Shown: positions 32,356-44,828 of the stretch, piece after piece | How positions within the stretch are numbered: position 1 is the stretch's first letter | How the letters are laid out: every line of letters begins with the position of its first letter | Source of the DNA: Diplocarpon mali | Taxonomy: Eukaryota; Ascomycota; Leotiomycetes; Helotiales; Drepanopezizaceae | Assembly (NCBI GenBank): GCA_024741835.1 | Contig: JAENRP010000081.1 | Span: 1 to 64,000, forward strand | DNA length: 64,000 nt | Direction: 5' to 3' | Notes under the pieces: generated by a model | Databases searched by the model: none | What the model was told of the DNA's origin: nothing | What the model saw: only the letters and a program-made list of their open reading frames with translations | Program-made: the position numbers and the translations under genes

Positions 32356-33873
32356 TGTTTATGTTTTGCGAGCGTGTTATACCCCATTGGTTTTCTGGAT
32401 AATGGGGGCGTTGGGATCCCAATTTCTTGAGCGCGTGCTGTGTGGGATGATGAGATTGTAGAGAGTTTTGTGGATTTGTAGCTTTTCCAACGGTTGTTGG
32501 AAGACCCCATAACATCCCTCTTTCGGCTCCTGGAGACACATCGGTAATATTGTGTGATCAAGTGAACTTGAAGCTTTTATTCCCGACAAATTTTCTCTCT
32601 TCTTCAGATATTCAAAGCCGCCAGGTAGTATTGCCAAAAAAAGCCTTCGTCGAATTCGACTGTAGTTGAACTTCACCTGAAAGCATAGGGGTTCTTTTGA
32701 GAGACGAGACGAATCACCGAATGAATCTACACTCGATTTAAAGAACAAAACTTCCACAAACCAAAGGCTGACAGGAATCGACCTCGCAGTTCGAAACAGA
32801 AGCCCGCCCAAAGATTCAAAGAAGAGGTAACAAGGAAACCCTCGCCAGCCGGCATATCAAATCGGGAGTAGCGCAACCCGAAAACGAAAACAAATCTCTA
32901 CAGATAGACTAGCTACATCAAGCTACGCACCATCAGCAGGGACGACGGATGTTGAGCAGCCACGCGATACACAGGATGTTCTGTCTCGGAACAAGCACGA
33001 TCTATCTTGGGACGTTGTAACCCCCCGGCACTAGCCGAACACGTGCCATGAGCTTTGCTTGACGAGAAAGAAACAAAATAAGGCGGCCGCTTGGGGTGAG
33101 GAGGACGGGACTCCACAAAGTGGTGTATGGCGATACGAGGAATGCGGGATCAAGATGATGTGTGTTGTGGTCGGCGTGGTTTCCAGCTTTGCTTTTTACC
33201 AGGATCATTTTTCCAGTGGGTTTACCGGGGTCCAATTATTGAATTCGCCAGTGCGGTGGTACTGCTAGCGAGGTGAGAGGTGGAAAGAGGAGACTTAGAT
33301 CAACTCCAGGGTAAACAAAGGGGAGGGTGAGAGAGACTGGGAGAAAGATTGTTGTACAAGTGGCAGATGTCTCGGCAGGGTGTTGATATCTTGATAAACA
33401 GGCGAGGGCGCGATTCGAAGAGGGCTCGCACACTGACAACGGATGGCAAGGGTGGTTAAACTTCGTAAGATTGTTACAGCCAGGAAAGATACCTGTACCA
33501 CTAATTATAGACATGCTTGTTTCCATATCTCCTGTCTCTACCATACCCATCCCTATCCCCGTTCCAGCCTGCCTGGTCACTATCCAGATCCCTCTTAGGC
33601 CAATCTTGACGGGTCAGCAATCCGTTCCGTGCAATGAGCTTGTAAGATGTAGTTTGTGCTCCAAAGCATGATCATTACTCCAGCGCCGCTCTAAAATACA
33701 TACAAGATTCCTCCCCGATTTCCTTCCTTCTCTTTTGAAGGAGGAGGTGAGACCCGCGAGACGCCAGTTAGTTTTCGTGTCTTTAATTAGCTAACAAAAG
33801 ATAAAAAACAGAAAGAAGGAAATTCGTGGTGCTAGTGTCATGCGCTCTTCTGTGTAGAAGTCTATAGCGACAG
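32356..33873. other. Convergent intergenic region, no supported gene
   Basis: 1.5 kb between the ends of the F-box gene (+) and the TRP-like channel gene (-). ORFs of 60-144 codons overlap on both strands, none with a domain or a splice chain. Likely long 3' UTRs and spacer. Confidence 0.55.
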
Positions 33874-36800
33874 TCATAGTTGCTGAATATCTGCCGAAGA
33901 AGCACTGCTGGATCGGCCTTCAACAACTTCAGCTGCCCGACTCAGATATTGGTTCTCAGGATTGACGGTCTGAATACTATGCTGGTGCACGTATCCCATA
34001 CTAGTTGGTCTACCATCCTGGATATCAACCGACATATTCCCAAGGATAGAAGAAGCGTTCCTGGAGTGTCCGAAGTCCGAAGGTCCTGTCATGCTCGATA
34101 GGTCTGAGTGCCGCTTTTTTGAATTCGTCCGATCAAAAGGAAGACGCGAGCTGCCGCCAACTTCTATGACCTGTTGAGCCCTACGCTGATAAGGAGAATG
34201 GGCACCGGGTTGATTCATGTCCACGCTCTGTGACTTCCTCCGTGAACTCCTCCGTGGCACATGAGGTATGTCTGCAGCTGGCGTATTGAGGACACCAGGC
34301 ATGTCGGGCATCTCCCCTCGTCTTCGAGAGCTAGCCTTAGATGTAGCTTTCGATGGAAACCGAGAGGGGAGCTCAATCCCCCCACCTGGTATGTCAAGCC
34401 CGGAAAGATTTGGCGGCAAATCGGATACCCTACTTGTCTCAAACTCATCATCTGATTCATCATTGGACTCCTCGTCAGAACGAAGAGGTTCGACCAAAGT
34501 CCCCTCACGCTGTGTAGGATGAGACGCTTCTGGCGCTGAAGATCCAACGTGAGCCGGCTCATCGTCATCTGACTCAATTGGACCATTCCTTATACCTCCA
34601 GTCGCCACAGGAATACCTTCGGGAGGAGAGTCCACCCCAGGATCATTTCGAGCTTGCATCGCTGGAGGCATCCTTGAACTTCGCACAACCTCAAAGCCTT
34701 TGCCTTTCTCCTTCGTCTTGCCACTGAAAAAACCCTTGAACCACCCAACCGCGGAAGCGGGGATTCCAGTTGGATCTGCAGGCCCCGTCTTAATTCTGCG
34801 ACTGGGAATGTTGGCATTCAGAGCTGGTCCACGTACACCATAGTAGAAGTCCACTTCACGGGTCGTATAATCGGCTACGGGCCTCCTAGAGTCGTTTGGA
34901 CTGCCATCGAGGGCGGCCGGTCCTGGTCGTGTTGGCGTACTAGGTCCCGAATTCGACGGCCCTTCTTCGGTCTGCTCTGGAGTTTCTGCTTCTGGAGAAC
35001 TCGTGTTTTTGTTTGCCCAATCTCCACTAGCCCAAGAGCCTCTGCTCTTTGCCCCAGGAGAGTAGGCTTCTAATGTTGGCCGCCTAAATCTGGGTGGTCG
35101 ATAGTAAGGATCTGAGGCTTCTGCTGTAGCAAGGCCTAAGACTGGGCGACGCCCAGATGGACCTGCGGCAGAAGGCAAAAACGAGAATGCGCTCGCCTCT
35201 CGCGGCGTAGCAGGTCTACTACCAGCAACTTGTTGTGGTGTGATGGCACCAAAAGGCTCAACGCCATCATTTTGAAGACCAGAACTTTGTCGATTCAGCA
35301 GCATGGTACTGCCCGCTGATTGGCTCCTGACTCTTCCTTCATGGAGAATATACGACTTTCTATCATTCTCCATGTCCAACATAGCCGCGCTGGATAGTTG
35401 GCTTTGTCGCGACGCAGCATCTCTCCGAGGTATTCGTTTAGATAGTTGGCGCATACCGAAAACTTTCACAAGACCGCTCCTTGCTTGTCTATCATCTCCT
35501 CCAGCGCCAGCCATACGCGCTGCAACTTCTATGATGGTCTGCATTGCATTGAGGAAAAAACCGCAAATTAGTACCAAGGCATGCAGCAAAAGAATCGCAT
35601 ATCCAATCCAGCCCTTAGGCCCTTCCGTAACGCCTAGTGACGGAGCGAATGAGACCATCAAGAGAATTGTGGCGAATCTCACTGCTGAGAAGACGGTGTG
35701 AAATGCGTTCATGTGGGTTGGGGAATGAAATGGCCGGAAAGCGTGTAACGTGAGTATGGTGATGACCTCGCAGATGGCTAGCAGCACGAGCTGCGCGATT
35801 CCAGAAGCCTGTACAGCGCCAATTGAGACACCTCGAACAAAGGTCAAGATAATGGGAATGAGAGCGAATGGCGCGGCGTTGTCGGAGTAAGTGTTGTACA
35901 AGGATCCGTAAAGAAGAACGGTTGGCAAGTCGTCGAACAGGTAAGACTTCGGCCTGGTAGAGGCAATAACATAGAGCAGCCATATCGCAAACCCAACAAT
36001 GAGAACCATCATCACTACTGCAAGACCTACAGTATAGGATGGAGATTTTGAAGCCACGACCAACTGGAACATCGAAAGAGCGACTATGGGAAGCAGGAAG
36101 TAATTAAAGACGATGCGAATGATGTTGCCCATCGAAAATGGCATGTTCTTGGCTCTCAAGTCCTCTTCTAGAGTATTACTGAGATGTCGATATGCCCACC
36201 GGATGAAGAAGCCAATCTGTATCAAAAAAAGCACCACTACAAGGATGACGAGCAACCAGATTGTCATACTCGTCCATAGATCGTCGACCGCATTCAAGCC
36301 TACCAATTGACGAAGTTTATCGAGGCCATACTCGCTATGAGTTATGTAGATCCCATCCTGGAGAGGTTCATATGAAGTGGTATTGCGTACAAAGCTTTCA
36401 TGGAACATAAGTGTTGCCCAGGAAGCTTTGCTAACGACGGGCTGGTAGAAGCCAGGATAGTCGATGGTGAGGCCTCCAGTGAGAACCACGAATTGTATGT
36501 ATTGCAAGCAGTCTCCAAATCCGGGAGTGACCAGGCGCAGCAAGTCTGCGTCACGGCCATAATTGGTGGTCCAACGGAACGTATCCGTAGTGCCCCATGG
36601 ACTGTAAATAGCTGCAAAGGCTGTTGCGATTGCGACCAGGATCAGGATTACCGCAGGAATGAAGGTAAGGACGCTGCTCAATGTACCTCCGAGGTCAGGG
36701 GTAAGGACTGTAGAGGTACAGCCAATGGGGGTTGCGTCTGGATCCCCGTATTTGATGAGCAGTGTTGCGGACAAAGAAGTGAATGCGTAGGACGAGAAGA

Positions 36801-37390
36801 AGTTGTTCTTCAACTGGAATGCAGGGAAACTATAAGGGTCGCTCCTAGAATCCACAATTAGCATGGTATCTGAGTATCAAGAGGTAGGCTTACGCGTTGA
36901 CATTGAACCTGGGTCCGAGAGGGCAAGATCCGTTAATGAGCGATTCGCAGAAGTCCACGTCTGTATTCCAACCTTGATAGGTCAAGACATTGACCTTATT
37001 GGAAAGCGTTGTGAGCTTTGGGTTCGCGAGATCTGGATATGGAATATTAACAATCTTCCCTCCATTCTCAGTTCTGTTGCTATTCCAATAGTCGGTGTTA
37101 TTTCCATCCGGCAGAATGAGTCTAGGAGACGAGCCAACTGTTGATCCGGTAACATTTCCCCACACTGTCACTTGCAATGGATGGTTCGAATCCGTGGTGT
37201 TGAAAACCGCATCGACGAACAGAGTTACAAATTGCAGCTCCAGCGGCAGGTTATTCTGAGTGCCCGCAGACAGACAGTTCTGGAATTCCACAAACACAGC
37301 TGAGGCCGGTGCAACCCAGATGGTGGCGACCAAGACGAGGAAGAATGGCACGATGCCTATTGAAGCCTTTCTCCGCAGCCTAGCAAGCAT
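33874..37390 (-). CDS. TRP-like ion channel / flavin-carrier family membrane protein
   Basis: Exons 37390-36894 and 36844-33874 (49-bp intron) give 1155 aa from the Met at 37390. In-frame Mets at 37441 and 37594 would extend it but would bury the signal peptide, which starts just after this Met (IGIVPFFLVLVATIWVAPAS). A lumenal ML-like domain follows, with paired Cys and many NxS/T sites (NVTGST, NTTDSN). Then come about nine transmembrane helices (for example SMTIWLLVILVVVLFLIQIG) and a long disordered cytosolic tail of about 550 aa, rich in Ser, Pro and acidic runs. This layout is that of fungal TRP/FLC proteins (Flc1-3, Pkd2, Neurospora SPRAY), linked to calcium homeostasis, cell-wall maintenance and ER or plasma membrane. 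The exact paralogue is not assigned. Confidence 0.88.
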
Positions 37391-38896
37391 CGTATCCCAC
37401 CCATCTGTCTGCACTGGCTCCGAAGTCCCCTGAGTGTCCATTTCTCTCCCCCCGACCAGACTTCCATCTCTGTGCACCTGGCCAATCTCTCGCGAGCCCG
37501 CAGACATAATCATCGCTCCCGAATGACCGTCATCTCGGCCGTGGTCAACGAGGCGATGTGGGATGGCCTGATTGCGGATTTTCAACTGTTCCATGGCACA
37601 GGCTTCACTCGGGCCGTAACATCAACGTGTAAAATCTCGAGCTGCGCGTGCGAGGCAGAAGGCGGCGATGAGACTCGAGCTCAGAACACCATCATGAGCT
37701 GGCGCGCGTCATGAAGAGGTCGCTTTGGTAGCAGAACAGTGCGGCGTGAGCGAGATTTGGGTCGTTCCTGGCCTCGTTGTAAAACTGGCCTGGAAACTCG
37801 ACGGCAGGCGATTTGGAGGCAAATCAGACGTGTCAGACAATGCCAATGATCACTCGACGTGGAAATCGGCTCGTTAGTTGAACGAGAGACGGCGGACAGT
37901 TGTGAATATTCTCCTGAATGAGGTCAAGGTCAGGCCTGGCAGAGATGTGGAGTCTCGAACAATTTGCGGCACCAAAGAACTTTCTTGCCTACCTTGTATA
38001 CCTTACGTACTGTACGGAATAAACAAGGATCTAGGGTTCTAGGGGGGACTACTTCAAACCTTAAGCGCATTTCCCAGACCAGCTCTTCGTATTTGGGGAC
38101 GAGATTTATATATAGTAGAGTAATTGCCGACTGAGCCACATCTTGCTACCGATGGATTGTCGATCGCGCGATACGGTATCGCAGCGATGCGGCCAGCAAG
38201 CCGCCAACTAGATATCACGAAAGGGTCTTTGGTAGGTCAATATATCACGATCAATTCAGAATTATTGCAGCGTGTACAGAAGCAAGTCTCGGGGGCCAGA
38301 GCAGGCCAGGTTTCGCAACATTGCATGCTGTGTAGCACAGTAGGTATCTCCGCAACGCTGTAATGCTGATCCGCCAAAGCTTCTTCTGTCGGCATGGTGT
38401 TGTCCAGGTGGCGCACAGAAGAGGCGATCACGTTCAGGGGACTGTGATTGGAACGGCTTGGGTCTATTTTTTCTATTTTTGGAAGATTTCAACCTTGGTG
38501 GAGTAGAGGCTTTGGATTATCGTTCCGAACGCCCTGGCCTCTGCCCCCTGGAGGGTCCCTGTCACGTGTATTGTTGGAACATAGAACATAGCTACCTCTA
38601 CCTCCTCGGTAGTAGAAGTGAAAGGTAGAACTGCATGGGGATCGAGAGTGGTGAAGTAGAACCTGCTTTGGAGACTCCTGGATTCAGGGCTCTGAGTCTT
38701 CGATGCCCCCCAGTTTTCATCCTCGAATGCCACATTCAGTCATATCATACGTACGTCTATACACCCCGCATGAATCAAGAAAGCGCCGTGGATATCGTCC
38801 CGCAAATGCTACACAACACTCCTCCGAACCGCTCAGGTACAAAGCGTTGCAAAATGAACTCATAAGCTAAATACACCCCAACAGTGACACCTAAAA
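37391..38896. other. Intergenic between two minus-strand genes
   Basis: Promoter and leader of the TRP-like gene on the left and the 3' flank of the next gene on the right. The coding frame of the TRP-like gene stays open upstream to 37594. A CACGTG core lies near 38573. No gene is supported. Confidence 0.5.
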
Positions 38897-41800
38897 CTAT
38901 CGCCTGACCGACGGCATGCGGGATGCGATCTTGACCGGTGCTGGCAACGCTTTGGCAAAAGAATCTCGCACTGGCTAATGTGAGCGTCTGTCCAAGAAAA
39001 CAGCCGAGGAGACGAGGGACTCACGGGCTTCTGTATCAAACACAATTGTCACGTCGTCGTGCTCGGCAGGATATTCCGGCATATCTAAGCAGACGAACTC
39101 GTGGTCGATTCCATCTTCTGACCCCCGTATATCTTTTGGTAAGGCGAATTTGGCGTCCACGATCCGTAGAGAGAATGCTTTCTTGGTGCTAGACGTTTCG
39201 AAGACATCCGTAGACTTCAGTGTGAAGTTCATGGCCTTACCGTGGTTGAAATTGTCGAAAAAGGCCACCAGCTGTGTGACCTTCTCCCTTTGGACGATTT
39301 GCACGCGAGTCGTAGCTGCATCCCACTTTTTATAAATGGGAACAACCATGCGTCGGCGAGATATGTTAAAGGAACAAGCAACGCCATCGAAAGTGACCGC
39401 AAAGCCGGTCAAGGCAGCTTGGAACAGATGTAGTTCTTGCTTGGACGGGAATGTGTATTTACGAGTTGAGCCCGAGTTCGCAATCGTTTCAAGCAAATTC
39501 GCAAGCTCTCGCGGTAGCTCCTTGGGTACTTGAGACTCAGCTACAGACACACTCATATCCTGCTGGGGCTGTCGTAGGACCTTGAGTTCGTTCAAAATAT
39601 TAACGTCGAGTCGTAACTTCAGCTCGCCAGGCTCAACGTTGATACGGTCCGTAAAACTGCCCCCCTTAAAGTCTATGGCAACCCGCAAGTTTTGCGAAAG
39701 TACTGTTTTATTATCCTGAAAATCTCCCTCGTCGTAGTTGATGAATCTGAAAGTCTGCCATTGGAGAGCTTGAAAGCAGGCCAGCTTGGCGTCTGAATCT
39801 TCAATAGAGAAACCTTGGAGTGGCGCTTCAGCAATCACGTCTTCCCCATTGCTGAGGGCAATCCCGGTGAGGAGAGTGTGAAATCGGGTACGTTGATTGA
39901 TGTCGTCAAAGGTACACACCACTGTGTACTTCGATTTTCCATCAGCAATTTTCAGTAGCAGTGCCGGGAAACTTCCTTCTCCTCGTAAGAATCCAAACTG
40001 GATTGGGTGACTTGGCAACAATTCCTGGTCTAGACATCTCAGGTTCTTAGACTGGGTGCTCGTATTCAAGCCCAAGCGAAAGCCTCGATGCATAGTGCGA
40101 GGTCCGGTTGCGGCTTTGAGGATTGCGGTCTTTTCGAAGAGCTTCAAGTGACAATGAGGTTGTGCTTCTTTGGGGAACAAAGGCTGTGGGCTCTGGTCGA
40201 AGTATTGGAAGGACTGAAGCACAGTCTCAAAGACAACCCCTTCGCCAGAGCGCTGCACTAGCACGGCCTGTGTTCTTTGCTCATAATCGTGTATGTTCCA
40301 CAGAGTTCTGAAGTCCTGATCTGTACATTGAAGATGAAGCATAAACCCTCGAGGCAACTTTATCTCGATAATTCTTTGGCTTGATCGCCATCTCACATCA
40401 CCCCATGTTATACCACGGGTCTTGTCGGGCTGAATCATGAGATTCAAAGCGCCATCTTGACTAGCAATGACAACCGTCACAGAACTGTCTTTTATACCAC
40501 GAATGATGGATAGCAGAACTGTACAGCGATAATGCTGAGGAGCACCCGCTTCCAAAAGCGTTGCCTCGACAAACATTCTTCCGAAGTGAAAGGCCCGTGT
40601 CGTATCGCCTAAAGGAAACGCTTCAGAAAGAGATCTTACTGATGTTAATCTTTGGCTATAGAGGAGGGTTTGATCGCCCCCACCTCTGACCCATATAGAA
40701 GGGTCCAGGCCCTGGGTGAGCGGAGCATCTTTAGGGTCAGGAGGGAGGAAATTATTGCGTTTCATGGACATAGTCAACTTCCTCAAACTGGATAATATGC
40801 TTAGCCGAGCACCTATAACGTCGCTCAGGTATACATTCGTGTCCGGCGTAGCAGATTGTCTTTGTGACACTATTAGCCTTGAACACCTAGAAAAGAGAAT
40901 CCCGACTCATGGAACTACTGGGTAGAACGAAATTTCCCAGCCCTCTCGAAATAGTCGGATCATCAGAACTGGATGAGTACATACAATTGAATCTCTGGGT
41001 ACTGTGATGTGACGGTCTCTGTTATCCACAGTGCCTTAGCGAGGTCAGCGTATGATTGAGCGCGCATAATATAGTTCGCCTGTTGTGCTTGAGGGGTTGC
41101 TGGACGATCCCTGACAGCCGACTCGAGATTCATTCTTCCTTTCAAAAACCACCATGATGCTACCCGTACGAGCTCTTCTAGTGAGCACTGTAGTAGCGGC
41201 TTACTAGCCTCTGTAGAGAGACGGAACAAGGTACATAGATGTGCCGTCCGTCTAGAGAACTCTCCAAGAGCATCATCCCCTACAGCAATTGCTGCCTCCT
41301 GAAGTTTGAAGTTTGGATTCCTGGATACACTAGCCGGAATTTCTGTCAGATGATTCCCAGAAGTAGGATCGGAAGTCTGGCCGGTCCTAGGTACTTTCAA
41401 TGTTGACGTTCTGGAGATACCCTCAGGTCTCTCTAACATATGACTTGATCCATGGGGATCCTTCGGGGTAAGAGGGCGGGTGGAGCTTGGGCGGCTAGAA
41501 CTTAAACTGGGCGGTATCCCTGGGGATACGGCTGTCTGAGCGTTATTCGCCTCATTGATTTGGAGCTCCTCAAATTGAGGTGTGGGAACAGCCGGTCCGA
41601 TGGATTCTGGCCCGATAAACAGTTCATCTGAGCTGGTGGCATGTGAAGAACCTTTTACCAGAGCCTGGCCTTCTCCGGATCTCATCTCAGCCTTGACCAT
41701 TTCTGCGAATGACCGTCTTTCCGCATCAGATCTGTCATTCAACACTCCCAAGAAGTCCTCATCGGCTCTCCTCCTAGGCTCATTCTCTTGATCACTCGAC

Positions 41801-42441
41801 TGGTTATCTGGTATGGAGCTGAAGCCTGTCTGTGTACGTCGCATCATCCCAGGTCGAAAGTCGTCTATTTTGCTAGCACGCTCGGCGAAGTCTGACGCCT
41901 TTCCGTCCCTTCGCTCTATTGACTGCTGTTCATGGTTCGATTGACGCGATGGTGGATGTGTATGGGCTCTCCTCCTCATTCCTATCTCTGCCACAGGCGA
42001 AGTAGCTTCGTCACCACCCTCCCCTATGACTTCTGGTTGTTCGTCGGTGAATCGTACCACAAGGTCTTTTCTACTCCGTTTTGGGCTGGCTGACCGACGC
42101 CTTATACTCTTAGTTTGGATCTCAGAGGCTGTTGGCCATCTTCGTGCGTTTGAGGTATCGATTCGCGTCAATGAATGCGGGAACGACGGACTTGTGCCAT
42201 CCATATGCAACTTGTCGGAAGGGCCACGTAGAAATTCGTCGACATCTTCTTGTGACTCTTGCTCCAAACACTCCTTCTTCTCCTTAAATATCTTCCCTAT
42301 GAGGCGGCTCATGGGCTTCTTTTCACCATCTTTCAAGGCACTTGAAACGCCCTCCATGGCCTCGCGATCACTAGCAGGTAATGTACGAGACTGGGCGAGA
42401 TAGAGACGATCGAGGTCTTCTCGCAATGCAGATTGATTCAC
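38897..42441 (-). CDS. Large conserved fungal protein of unknown function
   Basis: Exons 42441-40985, 40886-39025 and 38970-38897 give 1130 aa; introns are 98 and 54 bp. What looks like two adjacent genes is one: the first exon ends TVTSQYPEIQL and the second resumes near the ARLSILSSLRKLTMSMKR block. The N-terminal half is disordered and charged, with Arg/Ser clusters (SIRRRSASPKRSRKD). It is followed by a helical region (NFKLQEAAIAVGDDALGEFS, LCTLFRLSTEASKPLLQCSL). The C-terminal half is beta-rich and may be PH-like. The last exon adds LRDSFAKALPAPVKIASRM to a stop at 38899; acceptor CCAG was chosen over the nearer TAG because it gives this tail. Conserved in Pezizomycotina as I recall it. 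No function assigned. Confidence 0.75.
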
Positions 42442-44828
42442 GCTGCAATCTCTTAGGGCAGCGCAGTCACAAACAGCAGAGTCGCATCGGGTTGGTGATA
42501 TAAAGAGTCGTTACGAAGTCTGCGTGCACGTTCCATTGGTATGAATTTAGAAGTGGGAAGTAAGAAGTAGAGGTACTTCGCGCAGGGATTAGACCCATGT
42601 AATGTTTCGAATTCGGACAAGAGAAGTGGCAGCCCAATAATGGCAATGCCAAGCTGGGCCTAACCAAGATTGAACAAAGGCATGTAATCAATTCCAGTTT
42701 GGATACGGCTGTCAAGCTATCGCAGAGTCGGTAGATACAAATGCTTCTGAATAGCATCAACTCGCAATCTCAAAGGTCTCCTGGCTCAAGCGAAGTTGCC
42801 TATCTGCCAATGGATAGTCCCGAAATTAGGGGGGATGTGGAATGCAACGGCCCGACGATTGACCGAGAAGCAGCAGGGGCGGGGATAATATGTCTAATCG
42901 CGGAGAAAACTCAACGTCCCACGGGAATTTAAAAGACTCCAACGATGCCCGGACAGGAAGACGCGAGGAAACGTGCTAGTTTCGGGGAGACAGAGAAGGA
43001 GCAGGAGGAGAGTGTGTTCCTCCCTCTACTCTTTTGTGACAAATTTTATAAAGTTGTGCTTAACCCCTGTTAAAAACAATAATGTTAGGCTCAGGCAAGT
43101 CCTAAGGGCCTACGAAGAGAGGCAGTGTATAAGAACGATGTCCTGCTATTCCAAAACACAAACGAGAGAATATGGAAATCTCACTTTTCACATTAGATCT
43201 GCTATTAAAGAGGGTCAGTCTAGTAGTTTGCTATCAGAAGTAGATGCTGGAAAATATAAATTGTCAGACTGTATACCAAATACAACAAAACTGGGTCTTG
43301 GATAGCATTTACCAAGCAAAGCCTAGCAAGAAGGTGATATACGCAGAGATAGTGGCTGAAGAGCTGTTACAAGTGCAAAGCTAACGACATCATACAATTT
43401 GTCATATTATGTTGTTTAGATCCAGCTTACTGTAATTTTGCAAGTCCTATAATCCACGTACCTCCAGTGTCGATACAGAGCATAGTTCTCTACTGTATAC
43501 CATAGTAGGTATGCGTTCTCTCGCGTTTAAAGTTCTTCGATTCGTATGTTAGGGTGAGGGTTTAAACTAAAATCGTTCTCTCCCTGTTATCAATGCCGAT
43601 ATTTGGGTCATACTATGATGTCCCTGTTTTCCTGTTTTCCAAGGTGTTCCAACTTGTGAGGTGTGTCGAATCGCCTGCCAGCTGTATTACGGGGCTTAAA
43701 AATTCAATACATTAAAAGGATTATCAGGCGTTACATACTGAGAAAGGCATTCACATTACAGCAGCTCCAAACCAAGAGTAGAACACTTATGTGTTTGTGC
43801 AGAGAAGTCGTAAAATTATTTATGATCAGCTGTGAGTCAAGTGGTAATAGTCGGCTTGCTTCTCTGTACCTTTCCTAGGATTCTTGCTTTGACATACTCA
43901 TACACACAGAGTAACTGACGGTCTTGCTATATACTAACTGGTATCGTGTCTGTTTTTACCTACATAGAGCTATCAAATTTTAGTCTAAGGTGTACAGCGC
44001 TATAAGCAGAGGTTAGGACTTGATAGGTCGGTTGTTTCGTATCGTACGGCGACCGTAAAAGCTCCAGCATTAACAAACTCAAAACTCATAAACAGTATAC
44101 TATGGTAAATCTTATTATAGGCCCGAACAAAATTGCATCCTATGTATAGGGGCCTCTGACCGTCTCCTGACCCCTTGGGATGACCATCAACTGAAAAAAT
44201 CAACCCTAACTCTTTGCCCTCATCATGATTAAGCGTTTTTAAATCAAGTCACGTCAAGTTCACTTTGGTCGACAGCAGCGTCGTGAAGCCCCTGCTTCAC
44301 GTCTTGTTATCACCTTTTATTGTCATCGCTTGTTGTCACCTCGAAAGCGGGTCCCTCTGTAATTTCCCCTGCCTGGATTCCAGCCTAGAACTACCTACGT
44401 TAGCGTCCGTCCGTGCACTAACATTCGTTACTTTGTACCTCTGTACTCCAGAGCTCGGCGTTGAAAACTTCCAGCTGAGCAGGGAATCAGAGACAGGCCA
44501 TCATAGTACTGACCCCGGTGCGACTGCGACAGCGACTGTTAAAAGCGAACCTAGCCAATCGCTTTGGTATCCAGGATATCACAAAGCCACAACAGCTGTC
44601 TCTTTCTTCTCTCCCTCCCTCTATCTTTCCCTCTTTCTTAGAGTATCACAGTTCTTCCTCCTGGGCCTCTCCTTTCTTTGCCTTTCTTCTCCTTTGCTTG
44701 GCTCGCCAACTGATAACCAGACTTATCAAAAACAGAGCTTTAATTTGCTGCTGTTACTCGCATCATTGTCGCCGGCAAGTCAATCAGGCAACTCAGAACC
44801 CTTATCAGGACAGCCCTGCTCAGTAACC
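42442..44828. other. Long divergent intergenic region
   Basis: 2.4 kb between head-to-head genes (-/+). The middle (about 43000-44250) is AT-rich with only short ORFs and no motif. The right part is the pyrimidine-rich leader of the tricalbin gene. No gene, tRNA or transposon signature recognised. Confidence 0.55.

Noticed and set aside
37391..37594. 68-residue N-terminal extension of the TRP-like channel
   Set aside because: It would place a signal peptide 80 residues inside the protein. The Met at 37390 puts it at the N-terminus, as expected for this family.
44265..44828. 188-codon in-frame extension upstream of the tricalbin ATG
   Set aside because: It opens with TTG, contains no ATG, is pyrimidine-rich with low-complexity Leu/Ser runs, and lacks the charge pattern of a targeting peptide. 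It is better read as a 5' leader.
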